From Pyxidicoccus sp. MSG2 (lineage in GTDB: Bacteria > Myxococcota > Myxococcia > Myxococcales > Myxococcaceae), in contig NZ_JAPNKC010000002.1 in NCBI RefSeq assembly GCF_026626705.1, positions 83,200 through 147,199 on the forward strand: 64,000 nucleotides of DNA, in the 5' to 3' direction. The notes beneath the pieces were generated by a model. That model ran no database searches. It was given only the letters and a program-made list of their open reading frames with translations, and was not told where the DNA came from. The translations under genes and the position numbers were made by a program. Positions 53,846 through 61,805 of the stretch are shown in pieces. Each line of letters starts with the position of its first letter. Positions within the stretch are counted from its first letter, which is position 1.

Positions 53846-54271
53846 TCAGTCGGTGGACTCCGTTGGGGCCACGAGTCCCGCGCTGCGGACCACCCGGAGG
53901 AAGGCCTCGGAGTCGCCGGAGAGCAGAGCCTCGCGGACACTTCGGCTCGGGGGGACTGTCTCCGGGGTGGGTTGCAGCGGGTCCTTCTGCGTACGCGGGT
54001 CGAATCCGAGCTCTGCCAGCACGGCGCGCTCGATGCGGACCAGTGCCTCGGCGTCACGCATCGTCAGCTTCCGCGCCGCCGCGGCCCGCGTTGCAATGTC
54101 GGTGAGGCGCGCCGCACGCTCCTCGAAGGCGGCGCCGCCAGCAAGGTTGACCATGAAGGAGAGAGGGACGAAGGGCACGTTGGCGGCATGGGCCGCGCGA
54201 AGTTGCTGAATGAGTTCAGCACGGCGCGCCAGCTGCGCGCGGGTGAGCGGCTGCGACTTGGGAATGGACAT
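53846..54271 (-). CDS. Hypothetical helical protein
   Basis: 141 residues from the ATG at 54271 (MSIPKSQPLTRAQLARRAEL); an ATG at 54295 would add eight. It is mostly helical, with a Gly/Ala break (VNLAGGAAFEERAARLTDIA), and ends EAFLRVVRSAGLVAPTESTD. No known motif. It lies 51 bases after the DUF932 gene, beyond a terminator-like hairpin. Leader copy 3 starts 56 bases after its stop. Confidence 0.55.
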   Translation of the reverse strand: MSIPKSQPLTRAQLARRAELIQQLRAAHAANVPFVPLSFMVNLAGGAAFEERAARLTDIATRAAAARKLTMRDAEALVRIERAVLAELGFDPRTQKDPLQPTPETVPPSRSVREALLSGDSEAFLRVVRSAGLVAPTESTD

Positions 54272-54282
54272 GGACGGAATGT

Positions 54283-54309
54283 GCGGCCCGCCCACGAGGA
54301 GCGGGCCGC
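54283..54309 (-). terminator. Hairpin after the DUF932 gene
   Basis: An eight-pair stem, GCGGCCCG/CGGGCCGC, with an 11-base loop lies 13 bases after the stop at 54323, without a U-run. Confidence 0.5.
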
Positions 54310-54322
54310 GCGTGGAGGGTTG

Positions 54323-55321
54323 TCAGGCCGCGACGGGGAGCGCGCTGGGGGTGCGCACGTAGATGCCCGTTTGCGTCAGGATGTGGCCCAGGGCCCGGGA
54401 AACCTGCGTGGCCCCCTCCCCCACCGTCGCGGACATGAGCCGGCGCGCGGTGCGCTTGCTGGCGGCGCCCTCGTCGATGGGGGCTTTGAGCTTCGCGAAC
54501 TCCGTCCACGCCTGGAGCGCGCCGTAGCCAGTGCCGAGGAGGGGCGCGTCGGCGCCGGTGAAGGTGTCGAACAGGTTGGAGACGGCCGCGCGGTCCTTTT
54601 CCAGCCGGGGATGCGGCTTGTTGTCCTTCGGGACGGGAATGAGCGCGTCGATGACGGCGGTGTGCATCTCCTTCGTGTAGCGATGGCCCACGAGGACGTT
54701 GCACATCTCCTCGAACTCCTTCATTTCCGTCGTCATGTACCTGAACGCACGCGCGGCCTCTTCGAGGCGCGCCTCCGCGTTGGCGGTGTGACGGATGCAC
54801 CACCGCGCCCCGCCCCGCTCCTTCAGCGCCGCGCCGAGGGTGTTGCGGCACACGACGCGGGTGGCGACGTTGGCGAGGATGGCGGCGGACAGCCCGTCAT
54901 GTGCGGTGGTGAGGACCACGTACTTGCGAGTTTCGGAGGAGTCACCCCTGACGCGAATCGGCTCGGGAAGCTCCGCGAGCATCCACCCGCGCACGCCGTT
55001 GGGGCCGAGGGTGCCCGCCGTGTGCCAGATGGCCTGTACGTCGTGGGCGGCAATCAGGCCAGCCCGTGCAAGCTGCTCGAATTGGAGCGGGCAGTAGTCA
55101 GTGCCGACGGTGGAGAGGTAGGCGCGGGTGTCGGCGCGGCGCAGGGCCTTGCGGTCCGGGATGATGAAGCCGTCTTCGAGCTTCAGGGCCTCTTCGTAGA
55201 CGTCGTAGAAGCCGGCCGCGTCGCGGACGTCCTCCCAGGTGCCGTTGGCGGGGAGATGCGTCCCCAACCCGTGCCAGGGCGTTTCCCCGGCGTAAACCAT
55301 CTTCTCGATTGCTGCGGGCAT
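54323..55321 (-). CDS. DUF932 / phage-plasmid-like protein
   Basis: 332 residues from the ATG at 55321 (MPAAIEKMVYAGETPWHGLG). The N-terminus TPWHGLG, then TVGTDYCPLQFEQL, VVLTTAHDGLSAAILANVAT, RVVCRNTLGAAL and a helical C-terminus match DUF932 (the phage/plasmid-like TIGR03299 group). Such proteins are widespread on plasmids and phages next to RadC-like genes; the function is not established. Its 5' leader shares hairpins with those of RadC and the 56661 gene. RadC lies upstream on the same strand, 144 bases away. Confidence 0.85.
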   Translation of the reverse strand: MPAAIEKMVYAGETPWHGLGTHLPANGTWEDVRDAAGFYDVYEEALKLEDGFIIPDRKALRRADTRAYLSTVGTDYCPLQFEQLARAGLIAAHDVQAIWHTAGTLGPNGVRGWMLAELPEPIRVRGDSSETRKYVVLTTAHDGLSAAILANVATRVVCRNTLGAALKERGGARWCIRHTANAEARLEEAARAFRYMTTEMKEFEEMCNVLVGHRYTKEMHTAVIDALIPVPKDNKPHPRLEKDRAAVSNLFDTFTGADAPLLGTGYGALQAWTEFAKLKAPIDEGAASKRTARRLMSATVGEGATQVSRALGHILTQTGIYVRTPSALPVAA

Positions 55322-55437
55322 TGCGACCTCTGAACCGGCTTGGCGCCGGTGGTGAAGCGCCCGGGTCCTTCCCGGGCGGGGCGCTGGCGGCGTTGTCGCC
55401 GTCAGCGTGAAAACAGTTCTACCAGGAGGGTCTGACA
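55322..55437 (-). promoter_or_regulatory. Two-hairpin leader with conserved promoter block, DUF932 copy
   Basis: The transcript has a hairpin CCCGGG-AAGGA-CCCGGG, a hairpin CCGGC-GCCAA-GCCGG and the start-proximal CAGAGGUCGCA. Upstream is a nearly identical block shared with the RadC copy that begins TGTCAGACCC and includes GGTAGAACTGTTTTCACG. The GAGG serves as ribosome-binding site. Confidence 0.5.
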
Positions 55438-55465
55438 CACACTTCCGGACAACCCACCTACGACG

Positions 55466-56131
55466 TCACTCGACGGAGTCAGGAAACATGCCGCGCTCTG
55501 CAAGCGAGACATGCCCCTTTCCCCCAATGACGACATGGTCCAGCACCTTCACGTTGAGGAGTGCCGCCGCCTTGCAGAGGTAGCGCGTGAGGGCCAGGTC
55601 CTGCGCGCTCGGCTCCGGGTCTCCAGAGGGGTGGTTGTGCGCGAGGATGACGGCGACGGTGCCCGACGTACCGAGGGCAGGGGCGAAGACGTCGCGGGGC
55701 GAGACAGCACAGCTAGAGACCGTGCCCCTGGCAACGCGCACGTCTCGAATGAGGACGTTGCGCGCGTTGAAGCACAGCACGTGGAAGACTTCGTAGGGCA
55801 GGTGGGCAATGCGCGGCCCGAGGTACTCGGCAACCGTGTTGGGCTTGTTTAGCTTGGGGCGCACGTCGGGCGCGGCCAGCATGCGCAGGCCCAATTCCCG
55901 GGAGGCGGCGACGCGGCGGAGGAGGGCCTCCTTGCCGCCGAGTGCGGTGCCGAGGTCCTGGGGAGACGCGCGGGTGACTGCGAAGAGGCCGCCAAACTCG
56001 GACAGGACGGAGGTTGCGACGTCCAGCGAGAGGCCGAGGCCCAGGGCGAGGAGTTCCGCATCGGAGAGGCTGCCGGGCCCTTCGGTGTCGAAGCGGGCGA
56101 GCGTCTCTGGAGGAAGGGCGGGCGTGGGCAT
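55466..56131 (-). CDS. radC: RadC-like JAMM-domain protein
   Basis: 221 residues from the ATG at 56131. The N-terminal UPF0758-type helical domain (SLSDAELLALGLGLSLDVAT) is followed by the JAMM metalloprotease-like fold with the Glu in YEVFHVLCFN and the zinc motif AHNHPSGDPEPSAQD. RadC proteins are common on plasmids, ICEs and phages; a DNA repair role is disputed. The gene has the two-hairpin leader and a CAGACGTCTG palindrome upstream. Confidence 0.9.
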   Translation of the reverse strand: MPTPALPPETLARFDTEGPGSLSDAELLALGLGLSLDVATSVLSEFGGLFAVTRASPQDLGTALGGKEALLRRVAASRELGLRMLAAPDVRPKLNKPNTVAEYLGPRIAHLPYEVFHVLCFNARNVLIRDVRVARGTVSSCAVSPRDVFAPALGTSGTVAVILAHNHPSGDPEPSAQDLALTRYLCKAAALLNVKVLDHVVIGGKGHVSLAERGMFPDSVE

Positions 56132-56248
56132 TGCGACCTCTGGGCCGGCTTGGCGCCGGTGGTGAAGCGCCCGAGTCCGTCCCGGGCGAGGCGCTGGCGG
56201 CGTGGGCGCCGTCCAACGTGAAAACAGTTCTACCAGGGGGGTCTGACA
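56132..56248 (-). promoter_or_regulatory. Two-hairpin leader with conserved promoter block, RadC copy
   Basis: It has hairpin CCCGGG-ACGGA-CUCGGG, the same CCGGC-GCCAA-GCCGG hairpin and the same CAGAGGUCGCA before the ATG. The upstream block TGTCAGACCC...GGTAGAACTGTTTTCACG is conserved almost base for base with the DUF932 copy. Confidence 0.5.
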
Positions 56249-56279
56249 TACAATCACAGACACGTACTCACCCGCCACA

Positions 56280-56289
56280 CAGACGTCTG
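56280..56289. promoter_or_regulatory. CAGACGTCTG palindrome
   Basis: A perfect copy about 32 bp upstream of the conserved block of the RadC leader and 18 bp downstream of the zinc-ribbon gene's stop. Confidence 0.45.
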
Positions 56290-56307
56290 CGCGGCGGGGC
56301 CGCGCAA

Positions 56308-56661
56308 TCACGCCTGCGACAGCGGCAAGGGAGATGCTGCCGGCGGCGGCACGTCGCAGTCGCGGGGCGGCGTCATGATGACGTCGTCCCCGTGGAGGAA
56401 GGCGCCGCACGCGCCGCAGGAAAGGCCCGTGTCCACCTTGGTGTCCGAGTAGTCGGTGTAGTCGTCCAAGTGGAGAGGCGGCCCGGCGTCGGGCACCTTC
56501 GCCCCAATCTCGGAGAAGGTGAGGCCCTGGACGGAGAAACCGACACCTTTGGGGCCTCGAAGGGGCTTGCGGCAGTTCGGGCAGTCGTCTGGGAGTTCCA
56601 CGACTTCACGGCGGCGGGTGATGCGGACAGAGGAAAGCTCCATGTCCAACTGAAACGGCAT
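56308..56661 (-). CDS. Zinc-ribbon-like protein
   Basis: 117 residues from the ATG at 56661 (MPFQLDMELSSVRITRRREV). Two cysteine pairs, CPNC and CGAC (LSCGACGAFLHGDD), make a probable zinc ribbon, with a middle part LTFSEIGAKVPDAGPPLHLD. An upstream ATG at 56775 would run through the hairpin leader and is less likely. It belongs to the group of three genes with the two-hairpin leader. Function unknown. Confidence 0.6.
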   Translation of the reverse strand: MPFQLDMELSSVRITRRREVVELPDDCPNCRKPLRGPKGVGFSVQGLTFSEIGAKVPDAGPPLHLDDYTDYSDTKVDTGLSCGACGAFLHGDDVIMTPPRDCDVPPPAASPLPLSQA

Positions 56662-56730
56662 GTCAGCCTCAAGGCCGGCGTGGGGCCGGCAGGTGGCGTG
56701 CCCGAGTCCTTCCCGGGTAGCGACGCGTGC
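56662..56730 (-). promoter_or_regulatory. Two-hairpin leader, third copy
   Basis: Hairpins CCCGGG-AAGGA-CUCGGG and GCCGGCCCCACGCCGGC precede GAGGCUGAC and the ATG. The sequence is diverged from the other two copies but the layout is the same. The stretch 56731-57049 has no gene; a one-mismatch palindrome, CAGACGTATG, is at 56796-56805, and TGTCAGAC lies near 56765. Confidence 0.4.
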
Positions 56731-57049
56731 GCGCAGCGCATGCGCATGAGTGGGTGTATCACTCATGTCTGACATTGCAGAGCGCGCCGTAAAGACAGAC
56801 GTATGCGCCGTAGGGCAGTCCTCGCCTTGGCGAGGAACGGTAGCGGGAGGGCGGGAGCGGCGGGCGCCGTCAGGGACGCGCGAAGGCGCGCCGCTGAAAG
56901 CGGGCGGCAGCTCCTTGACGGGGACGGCCGCGGACGGCAGGTGCGTCGTGCACGGCAGTCGTCTGGACGGCCTCGGGCTGTTTCGGAATAGGAGAAGACG
57001 GTGGAGCCGTCCGGCAGTTGCAGTTGCCGCGCGCGGGACGCTGAGTGAG

Positions 57050-58924
57050 TTACGCGTCGAAGGGAGGCGCTTTCAGAAACTTTTCCTCGAGGCGCAAGCC
57101 CGGAGTGCCGGCCTGCACACGGCGCTGAAGAGGGAAGTCAGCTTGCAGAGGAGGAAGACGGGCGTAGTTGACGGGAATGGGGCCCTGCTTGCTGACGCAC
57201 CACCCCTGCCCTCGTGGAGCGAGATTTTTGATTTCGTTGGGGTGGAGGCGAAACGTCTCGACGAGCTTCACGGAGGCATCCCCGGTGAGGAGCGATGTCC
57301 AGAGGGCCCCCTGTTGGCGACGAACGGTGGACTGGTGCACCTGGTGGGTGCCGACGGACTTGGCAATTTGCTCGCAAAGGGCAGGGTTGGACTGCCGGAG
57401 GACGTCCTTCCACAGGGTGTTGTCCCAGACGGCGGAGGCGAATTCCTTGGAGACGAGCTCCAGGTCAGCGATGGACTGGTGCGCGAGGAGGAAGCGCACC
57501 TTAGCGTCGCGCAGCTTGTTGAGGCTGTCGACGACGCGCATTTCAGCGAAGGTATAGAACTCGTCGACGTGGGCGCCGAAGTACTGCTGGTTGCGCGTCG
57601 TCCGGTGCACCTGGCGCAGGGAGCCCTGCTGCTGCAGGTCCATGAGGAGGACCTTTCCCAGGGCTGGGGCCTGGATGGGGAAGAGGTTGGAGGGCAGCTG
57701 CGCGTACAGCACCTGGTTCTTCTCGAGGAGGTCCTCGAAGGTGAAGTCGGGGGCGTATGCGTTGACGAGAGGAGAGCGGAACTTGTCGGCTGCGCCGATG
57801 AGGCCGGACATGCACTTCTGCACGTCCCTGCCCAGGTTCTGGATTTGGGCGGAGATTTCGCGCGCTGCCTCTTTGTCGAGGGAGCGACTGAGGCAGAAGG
57901 TGAGAGCCGCGGCGTAGGCGCCCGTGTTGCCGATGCCCTTGAGGCACACGGCCAAGTCCCGCATGGTGAAGACAAGGCCATTGCCGTCGGCGTCCACCAT
58001 GCCGTGGAGCAACCGGCAGAGGTTGGTCCACATGATTTCGGCCTGGACGTTGTAGAAGACGTTGTCCCCCAGCGTGAGGACGGAGATGACTCTCTGGGCG
58101 ACGGGCACCGGGTCGTCGCCAGGCTCCAGCACAACGGAAGGCGTGGTGGGAGCGCCCGGTTTCACGCGCCGCGGACGTACCCAGACCATGTTGTAGCGGT
58201 GACTCCAGATGTTGGAGTCGTTCCACGCCGGAAGGGCGAAGACGCGGAGCTCTGGAACGCGGTTGGCGATGGCGGCGAGGGCCTTCACCTCCACAATCTC
58301 CTCGTCGGAGCCCTTCGCGGAAATGACGAGGACGCCGAAGCCGTCCAAGAGGTCCTGCAGGACGGAGGGCCAGATGACGGAGGCCGTCTTTCCGCTGCCT
58401 GTCTCACCGAGGACGTGACGGTGCATCGTCTGCTCGACGTCGGAGATGTAGACAGGGTGCCACTCGACGGCGCGGAAGCGACGGCGGTGCGGCGTCAAGC
58501 CGACGAACTTATGGCTCGGAGGACGCCTGCGAATCTCCTCGATGAGGTCATAGGAGAGCGTTTCAAACCGGGTGGCGTCGGGGACGAGCTGCAGCCCGGT
58601 GAGGATGGGAAGGACGCGGTTGTACCAGAGGAGCAGATAGGACCGGTACAGGACGAGGCCGAGCCCGAGGAGGACGACACAGAGAAGGAGTCCTCCGACA
58701 GGGTGCGCGATGGCCCAGGCGCGAAGCGGGACGTAGTACGGCAGTGCGAAGGAAAAAAGGCGGTGGGGAAGGGAGAGGAAGGGATTGGAGGAGAGGGAGG
58801 ACGCGGGAGAGGCCTGGACGGCCGTCTCGAGGAGGCCAATTGAGACGAGAGCCAGCAGCAGGCCCGTGGTGAGGGGACTGGCGGAATCCGGAGGACCGTC
58901 GACGGAAGCGTCCTTGTTGCTCAT
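57050..58924 (-). CDS. VirD4/TraG-type conjugation coupling ATPase
   Basis: 624 residues. Two N-terminal membrane regions (about 20-36 and 76-100) precede a cytoplasmic ATPase with Walker A GETGSGKT (173-180), followed by VLVISAKGSDEEI, a Walker B-like AHVDEFYTFAE and AHQSIADLELVSKEF. This is the T4CP layout of proteins that bring DNA to a type IV secretion channel. The operator TAGCACTATTTAGTGC lies 30 bases upstream and GAGG precedes the ATG. No VirB4-like ATPase is in the window, so the rest of a transfer system would be outside or supplied by another element. Confidence 0.9.
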   Translation of the reverse strand: MSNKDASVDGPPDSASPLTTGLLLALVSIGLLETAVQASPASSLSSNPFLSLPHRLFSFALPYYVPLRAWAIAHPVGGLLLCVVLLGLGLVLYRSYLLLWYNRVLPILTGLQLVPDATRFETLSYDLIEEIRRRPPSHKFVGLTPHRRRFRAVEWHPVYISDVEQTMHRHVLGETGSGKTASVIWPSVLQDLLDGFGVLVISAKGSDEEIVEVKALAAIANRVPELRVFALPAWNDSNIWSHRYNMVWVRPRRVKPGAPTTPSVVLEPGDDPVPVAQRVISVLTLGDNVFYNVQAEIMWTNLCRLLHGMVDADGNGLVFTMRDLAVCLKGIGNTGAYAAALTFCLSRSLDKEAAREISAQIQNLGRDVQKCMSGLIGAADKFRSPLVNAYAPDFTFEDLLEKNQVLYAQLPSNLFPIQAPALGKVLLMDLQQQGSLRQVHRTTRNQQYFGAHVDEFYTFAEMRVVDSLNKLRDAKVRFLLAHQSIADLELVSKEFASAVWDNTLWKDVLRQSNPALCEQIAKSVGTHQVHQSTVRRQQGALWTSLLTGDASVKLVETFRLHPNEIKNLAPRGQGWCVSKQGPIPVNYARLPPLQADFPLQRRVQAGTPGLRLEEKFLKAPPFDA

Positions 58925-58953
58925 GGGAACCTCGGCATCAGGAAACGCGGATT

Positions 58954-58969
58954 TAGCACTATTTAGTGC
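58954..58969. promoter_or_regulatory. Operator TAGCACTATTTAGTGC, copy 2
   Basis: Identical to 50339-50354 and placed just upstream of the coupling ATPase. A degenerate relative, GGCACTATCTGGTGCC, lies at 59049-59064 at the edge of repeat array 2. Confidence 0.6.
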
Positions 58970-59048
58970 AAACAGACGGATTTAGTCGGCGGAGAGGAGA
59001 TCTCAGCGGGCGAGTCAGAGAGGTTCAGCGCTGCTGTCAGGCCGCGGT

Positions 59049-59770
59049 GGCACTATCTGGTGCCGGAGCGGACGCAGGTGCAGGTCCTCCACGCGAGCGC
59101 GCCAGCGCCAGCGTGGAAGGCACGGCCGGGCCGAAGCGCCCCGGCCCCTGCCCCGCAGGCCCGGCAGGGCCGCAGCGGAGAAGCTCCGAGCGAGCGCGCC
59201 AGAGCGAGCGTGGAAGGCACGGCCGGCGCGAAGCGCGCCGACCCCCTGCCCCGCAGGCCCGTCAGGGCCGAAGCGAAGAAGTTCCGCGCGAGCGCGTCGG
59301 CGCCAGCGTGGGAGGCACGGCCGGAGCGAAGCGCCCCGGGCAACCCTGCCCCGCAGGCCCCAAAGGGCAGCAGCGGAGCAGCAGCTTCACGCTAGCGCGC
59401 CAGCGCCAGCGTGGAGGGCGCGGCCGGAGCGAAGCGCCCCGACCCCTGCCCGGCAGGGCCGGCAGGGCCGCAGCGGAGCAGCAACTCCACGCGAGCGTGC
59501 CAGCGTCAGCGTGGAGGGCGCGGCCGGAGCGAAGCGCCCCGGCCACCATACCCGCAGGCCCCTCGGGGCCCAGGGCCTCGAGAGAGCCGCCGGCGGCGAG
59601 CGCTGCACCCAGGCCGCAGTGGGCACCACCTGGTGCCGGAGCGGACGCAGGTCCAGGTCCTCCACGCGAGCGCGCCAGCGCCAGCGTGGAGGGCAAGGGC
59701 GGCGCGGCGCCCCGGCCCCCCTGCCCCGCAGGCCCGTCAGGGCCCGGGGCGTGGCCCGAGCCGGGAGAGC
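59049..59770. repeat. GC-rich hairpin repeat array 2
   Basis: About six units of roughly 100 bp. Each has CCACGC-GA-GCGC-GCCA-GCGC-CA-GCGTGG (a hairpin with an internal loop), then a GGCC.. GCGAAGCGCC..GGCC hairpin, then a GGCCCG-TCAG-GGCC-like hairpin. GGCACC-ACCT-GGTGCC occurs near 59625. No gene is supported between 58970 and 59836. Confidence 0.75.
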
Positions 59771-59836
59771 GTGGGCGCCGAGGAGCTCAATATTTGGGTG
59801 GAGCGAAAACGGTACGAGGTTCGAAACGTGCGGCGG

Positions 59837-59860
59837 CGCGGCGCCCGGGAGGGCGCCGCG
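59837..59860 (-). terminator. Hairpin after the 73-residue gene
   Basis: A ten-pair stem, CGCGGCGCCC/GGGCGCCGCG, with loop GGGA lies 19 bases past the stop at 59880. It is the same stem as at 51566. Confidence 0.55.
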
Positions 59861-59879
59861 TGCGGACGCGGCGCTGCGT

Positions 59880-60101
59880 TCAGTAGCCCTCGGGAGGAGG
59901 ACGCAAGTCGTCGTCGCCCCCGTCGTCGAGGCTCCCCCGCGCCCCGGAGAAGAGGGCCTCCATCAGGCGGTCGACCAGCACGTCCTTCCTGTGCGCATCG
60001 AGCGAGACGACGTTGTCGGGCAGGTCCGGGAGAATCTCCTCGGTGGCCTCGTCGGGCTGCTGCGCGTCCTGCGGGGTGGGCTCGTCGGGAATGAAGTGCA
60101 T
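59880..60101 (-). CDS. Small acidic protein, leader-RNA cassette 4
   Basis: 73 residues (MHFIPDEPTPQDAQQPDEAT), a paralogue of the 51601-51825 product. Scattered substitutions lie mostly in the C-terminal half, while the leader upstream is almost identical. The Asp-rich end is kept (DDGGDDD). The two copies show a segmental duplication of leader plus ORF plus terminator. Function unknown. Confidence 0.65.
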   Translation of the reverse strand: MHFIPDEPTPQDAQQPDEATEEILPDLPDNVVSLDAHRKDVLVDRLMEALFSGARGSLDDGGDDDLRPPPEGY

Positions 60102-60105
60102 CGTC

Positions 60106-60311
60106 GTGTCCTCCGTGGTGGAGCGGCGACCTCGCCACCCTCACCCGGAACGGGGGTGGCGAGTCGTGCTCCAAGCGACGCGGCGGGGGCCGTTGCCATG
60201 TGCCGAGCCTTTGGGCGGAGGGCGTGCCAGGGGCTGTTTCCTGGCGCGACCGAACGCGCTCGGCACGTGGCGCTGTTAGGCCCCCGCCGTGGCGCGTCCT
60301 TAGGAGGACAC
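60106..60311 (-). ncRNA. Structured leader RNA, copy 4
   Basis: Practically identical to copy 1 (offset 8276 bases), including the GUGUCCUCC/GGAGGACAC closing helix around the ribosome-binding site. Identity continues to about 60360. Confidence 0.65.
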
Positions 60312-60398
60312 ACGGCACTGCATCCGAGACCCGCCGCCGGCCGTGCAGTCAGTCGGCGGCGAGCGCCAGGGGCACAGCACCACTCCTCGGCGTTCGCA

Positions 60399-60408
60399 CA
60401 GACGTCTG
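60399..60408. promoter_or_regulatory. CAGACGTCTG palindrome
   Basis: A perfect copy 88 bp upstream of leader copy 4. The stretch 60409-60640 has no gene I can support. Confidence 0.45.
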
Positions 60409-60639
60409 CGGGGGACGTGAAAGCAGGAGCGGGAGGCCATGGCACGGTCGAGCGCAGGCGATGAGGTCGGCGACCAAGAACGGCGTGAGAACTCAGCGTT
60501 CAGCTGTGGGGTGGCAATTGTCGGTGTCGTCCCAACGAGAGGCACGCGTCCCGCATCGCCCAAGGGTGGAGGCCGGCGTGGCAGAAAGCCGGCCACCGTG
60601 CCGGCTTAGCGACGCGCTGCGGACGCGAGACAGAGCCAG

Positions 60640-61420
60640 CGTGGAGGCACGGGCAGCGCGGAGCGCCCCGGCAGGGCCGCCAGGTGCAACGCCCGCGGCA
60701 CCACCGGCGCGCGCTCCCAGCGCGAGGATCTGGAGCAGCAGCTCCACGCGCGCGCGCCAGCGCAGCGTGGAGGCACGGCCGGCGCGGAGCGCCCCGGCCA
60801 CCCTGCCCTGCCGGCCCGTCAGGGCCCAGAGCAGCACGCGAGCAGCAGCTCCACGCGCGCGCCAGCGCAGCGTGGACGCACGGCCGGCGCGGAGCGCACC
60901 GGCAGGGCCGCCAGGAGCAACGCCCGCGGCACCACCGGCGCGCGCTCCCAGCGCGAGGACCTGGAGCAGCAGCTCCACGCGCGCGCGCGCCAGCGCAGCG
61001 TGGACGCACGGCCGGCGCGGAGCGCACCGGCCACCCTGCCCTGCCGGCCCGTCAGGGCCCAGGGCAGCACGCGAGCAGCAGCTCCACGCGCGCGCGCCAG
61101 CGCAGCGTGGAGGCACGGCCGGCGCGGAGCGCCCCGGCCACCCTGCCCTGCCGGCCCGTCAGGGCCCAGAGCAGCACGCGAGCAGCAGCTCCACGCGCGC
61201 GCCAGCGCAGCGTGGACGCACGGCCGGCGCGGAGCGCACCGGCAGGGCCGCCAGGAGCAACGCCCGCGGCACCACCGGCGCGCGCTCCCAGCGCGAGGAC
61301 CTGGAGCAGCAGCTCCACGCGCGCGCGCCAGCGCAGCGTGGAAGGCACGGCCGGCGCGGTGCGCCCCGGCCACCCTGCCCTGCCGGCCCGCCAGGGCCCA
61401 GGGCCAGTTGCGACCGGGGC
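60640..61420. repeat. GC-rich hairpin repeat array 3
   Basis: About seven units of two alternating types. Shared parts are CCACGC-GCGC-GCCA-GCGC-A-GCGTGG, and GGCCGGCGC-GGA-GCGCC. One type then has GGCCC-GTCA-GGGCC and AGCAGCACGCGAGCAGCAGC. The other has GGCAGGGCCGCCAGG, CAACGCCCGCGGCACCACCG and GCGCGCTCCCAGCGCGAGGA. The long plus-strand ORFs across this array are compositional. Confidence 0.8.
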
Positions 61421-61538
61421 GAGGGGCGTCGCCACAGAAGGCGCGGCAGGCACCGTCAGGTGCCAGCTCAGCTCCAAGTGCTGCTCGACGCGAGCGCGCC
61501 AGCGTCGAGCGAAGAAGCGATCCGCCGAAAGCTCGGGA

Positions 61539-61568
61539 CGCCGCCCCGGCCGCACGGCCGGGGCGGCG
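61539..61568 (-). terminator. Strong hairpin after the 76-residue gene
   Basis: A thirteen-pair stem, CGCCGCCCCGGCC/GGCCGGGGCGGCG, with a four-base loop lies 6 bases past the stop at 61575. Confidence 0.6.
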
Positions 61569-61574
61569 GGGCAG

Positions 61575-61805
61575 TTAGGCAGCCTCCGCAGTCCCCGACG
61601 CGTCACCCGCCTCGTCCTTGGCATCGGCGGTGCGGAGTTGGAGCTTGCCGTCGAGCGGCAGAACGTCGAGCAGGACGTTGATGCTGCCGTCCTTGTTGAC
61701 GAAGGCCGAGCCGGCTTTGGTCCAGTAGGTGCGCCCGTTGCGCTCGCGAGCGGAAAAGACGTTGAGACGGGTGCCCTTCTCGAGGTCGGAAATCTTCTGC
61801 GTCAT
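61575..61805 (-). CDS. Small hypothetical protein, leader-RNA cassette 5
   Basis: 76 residues (MTQKISDLEKGTRLNVFSAR). The first part looks like a small beta-barrel or SH3-like fold (GRTYWTKAGSAFVNKDGSIN, VLLDVLPLDGKLQLRT) and the end is acidic. Similar short proteins occur on plasmids as unannotated ORFs. It has structured leader copy 5, the most diverged copy, and a strong terminator hairpin. Function unknown. Confidence 0.65.
   Translation of the reverse strand: MTQKISDLEKGTRLNVFSARERNGRTYWTKAGSAFVNKDGSINVLLDVLPLDGKLQLRTADAKDEAGDASGTAEAA

Noticed and set aside
56750..58843. Plus-strand ORF of 697 codons opposite the coupling ATPase
   Set aside because: It is antisense to a gene with clear Walker motifs; high GC produces such open antisense frames.
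51072..61420. CRISPR array
   Set aside because: The repeats are long (100-165 bp), variable and internally palindromic, without uniform short repeats and unique spacers, and no cas genes are present.
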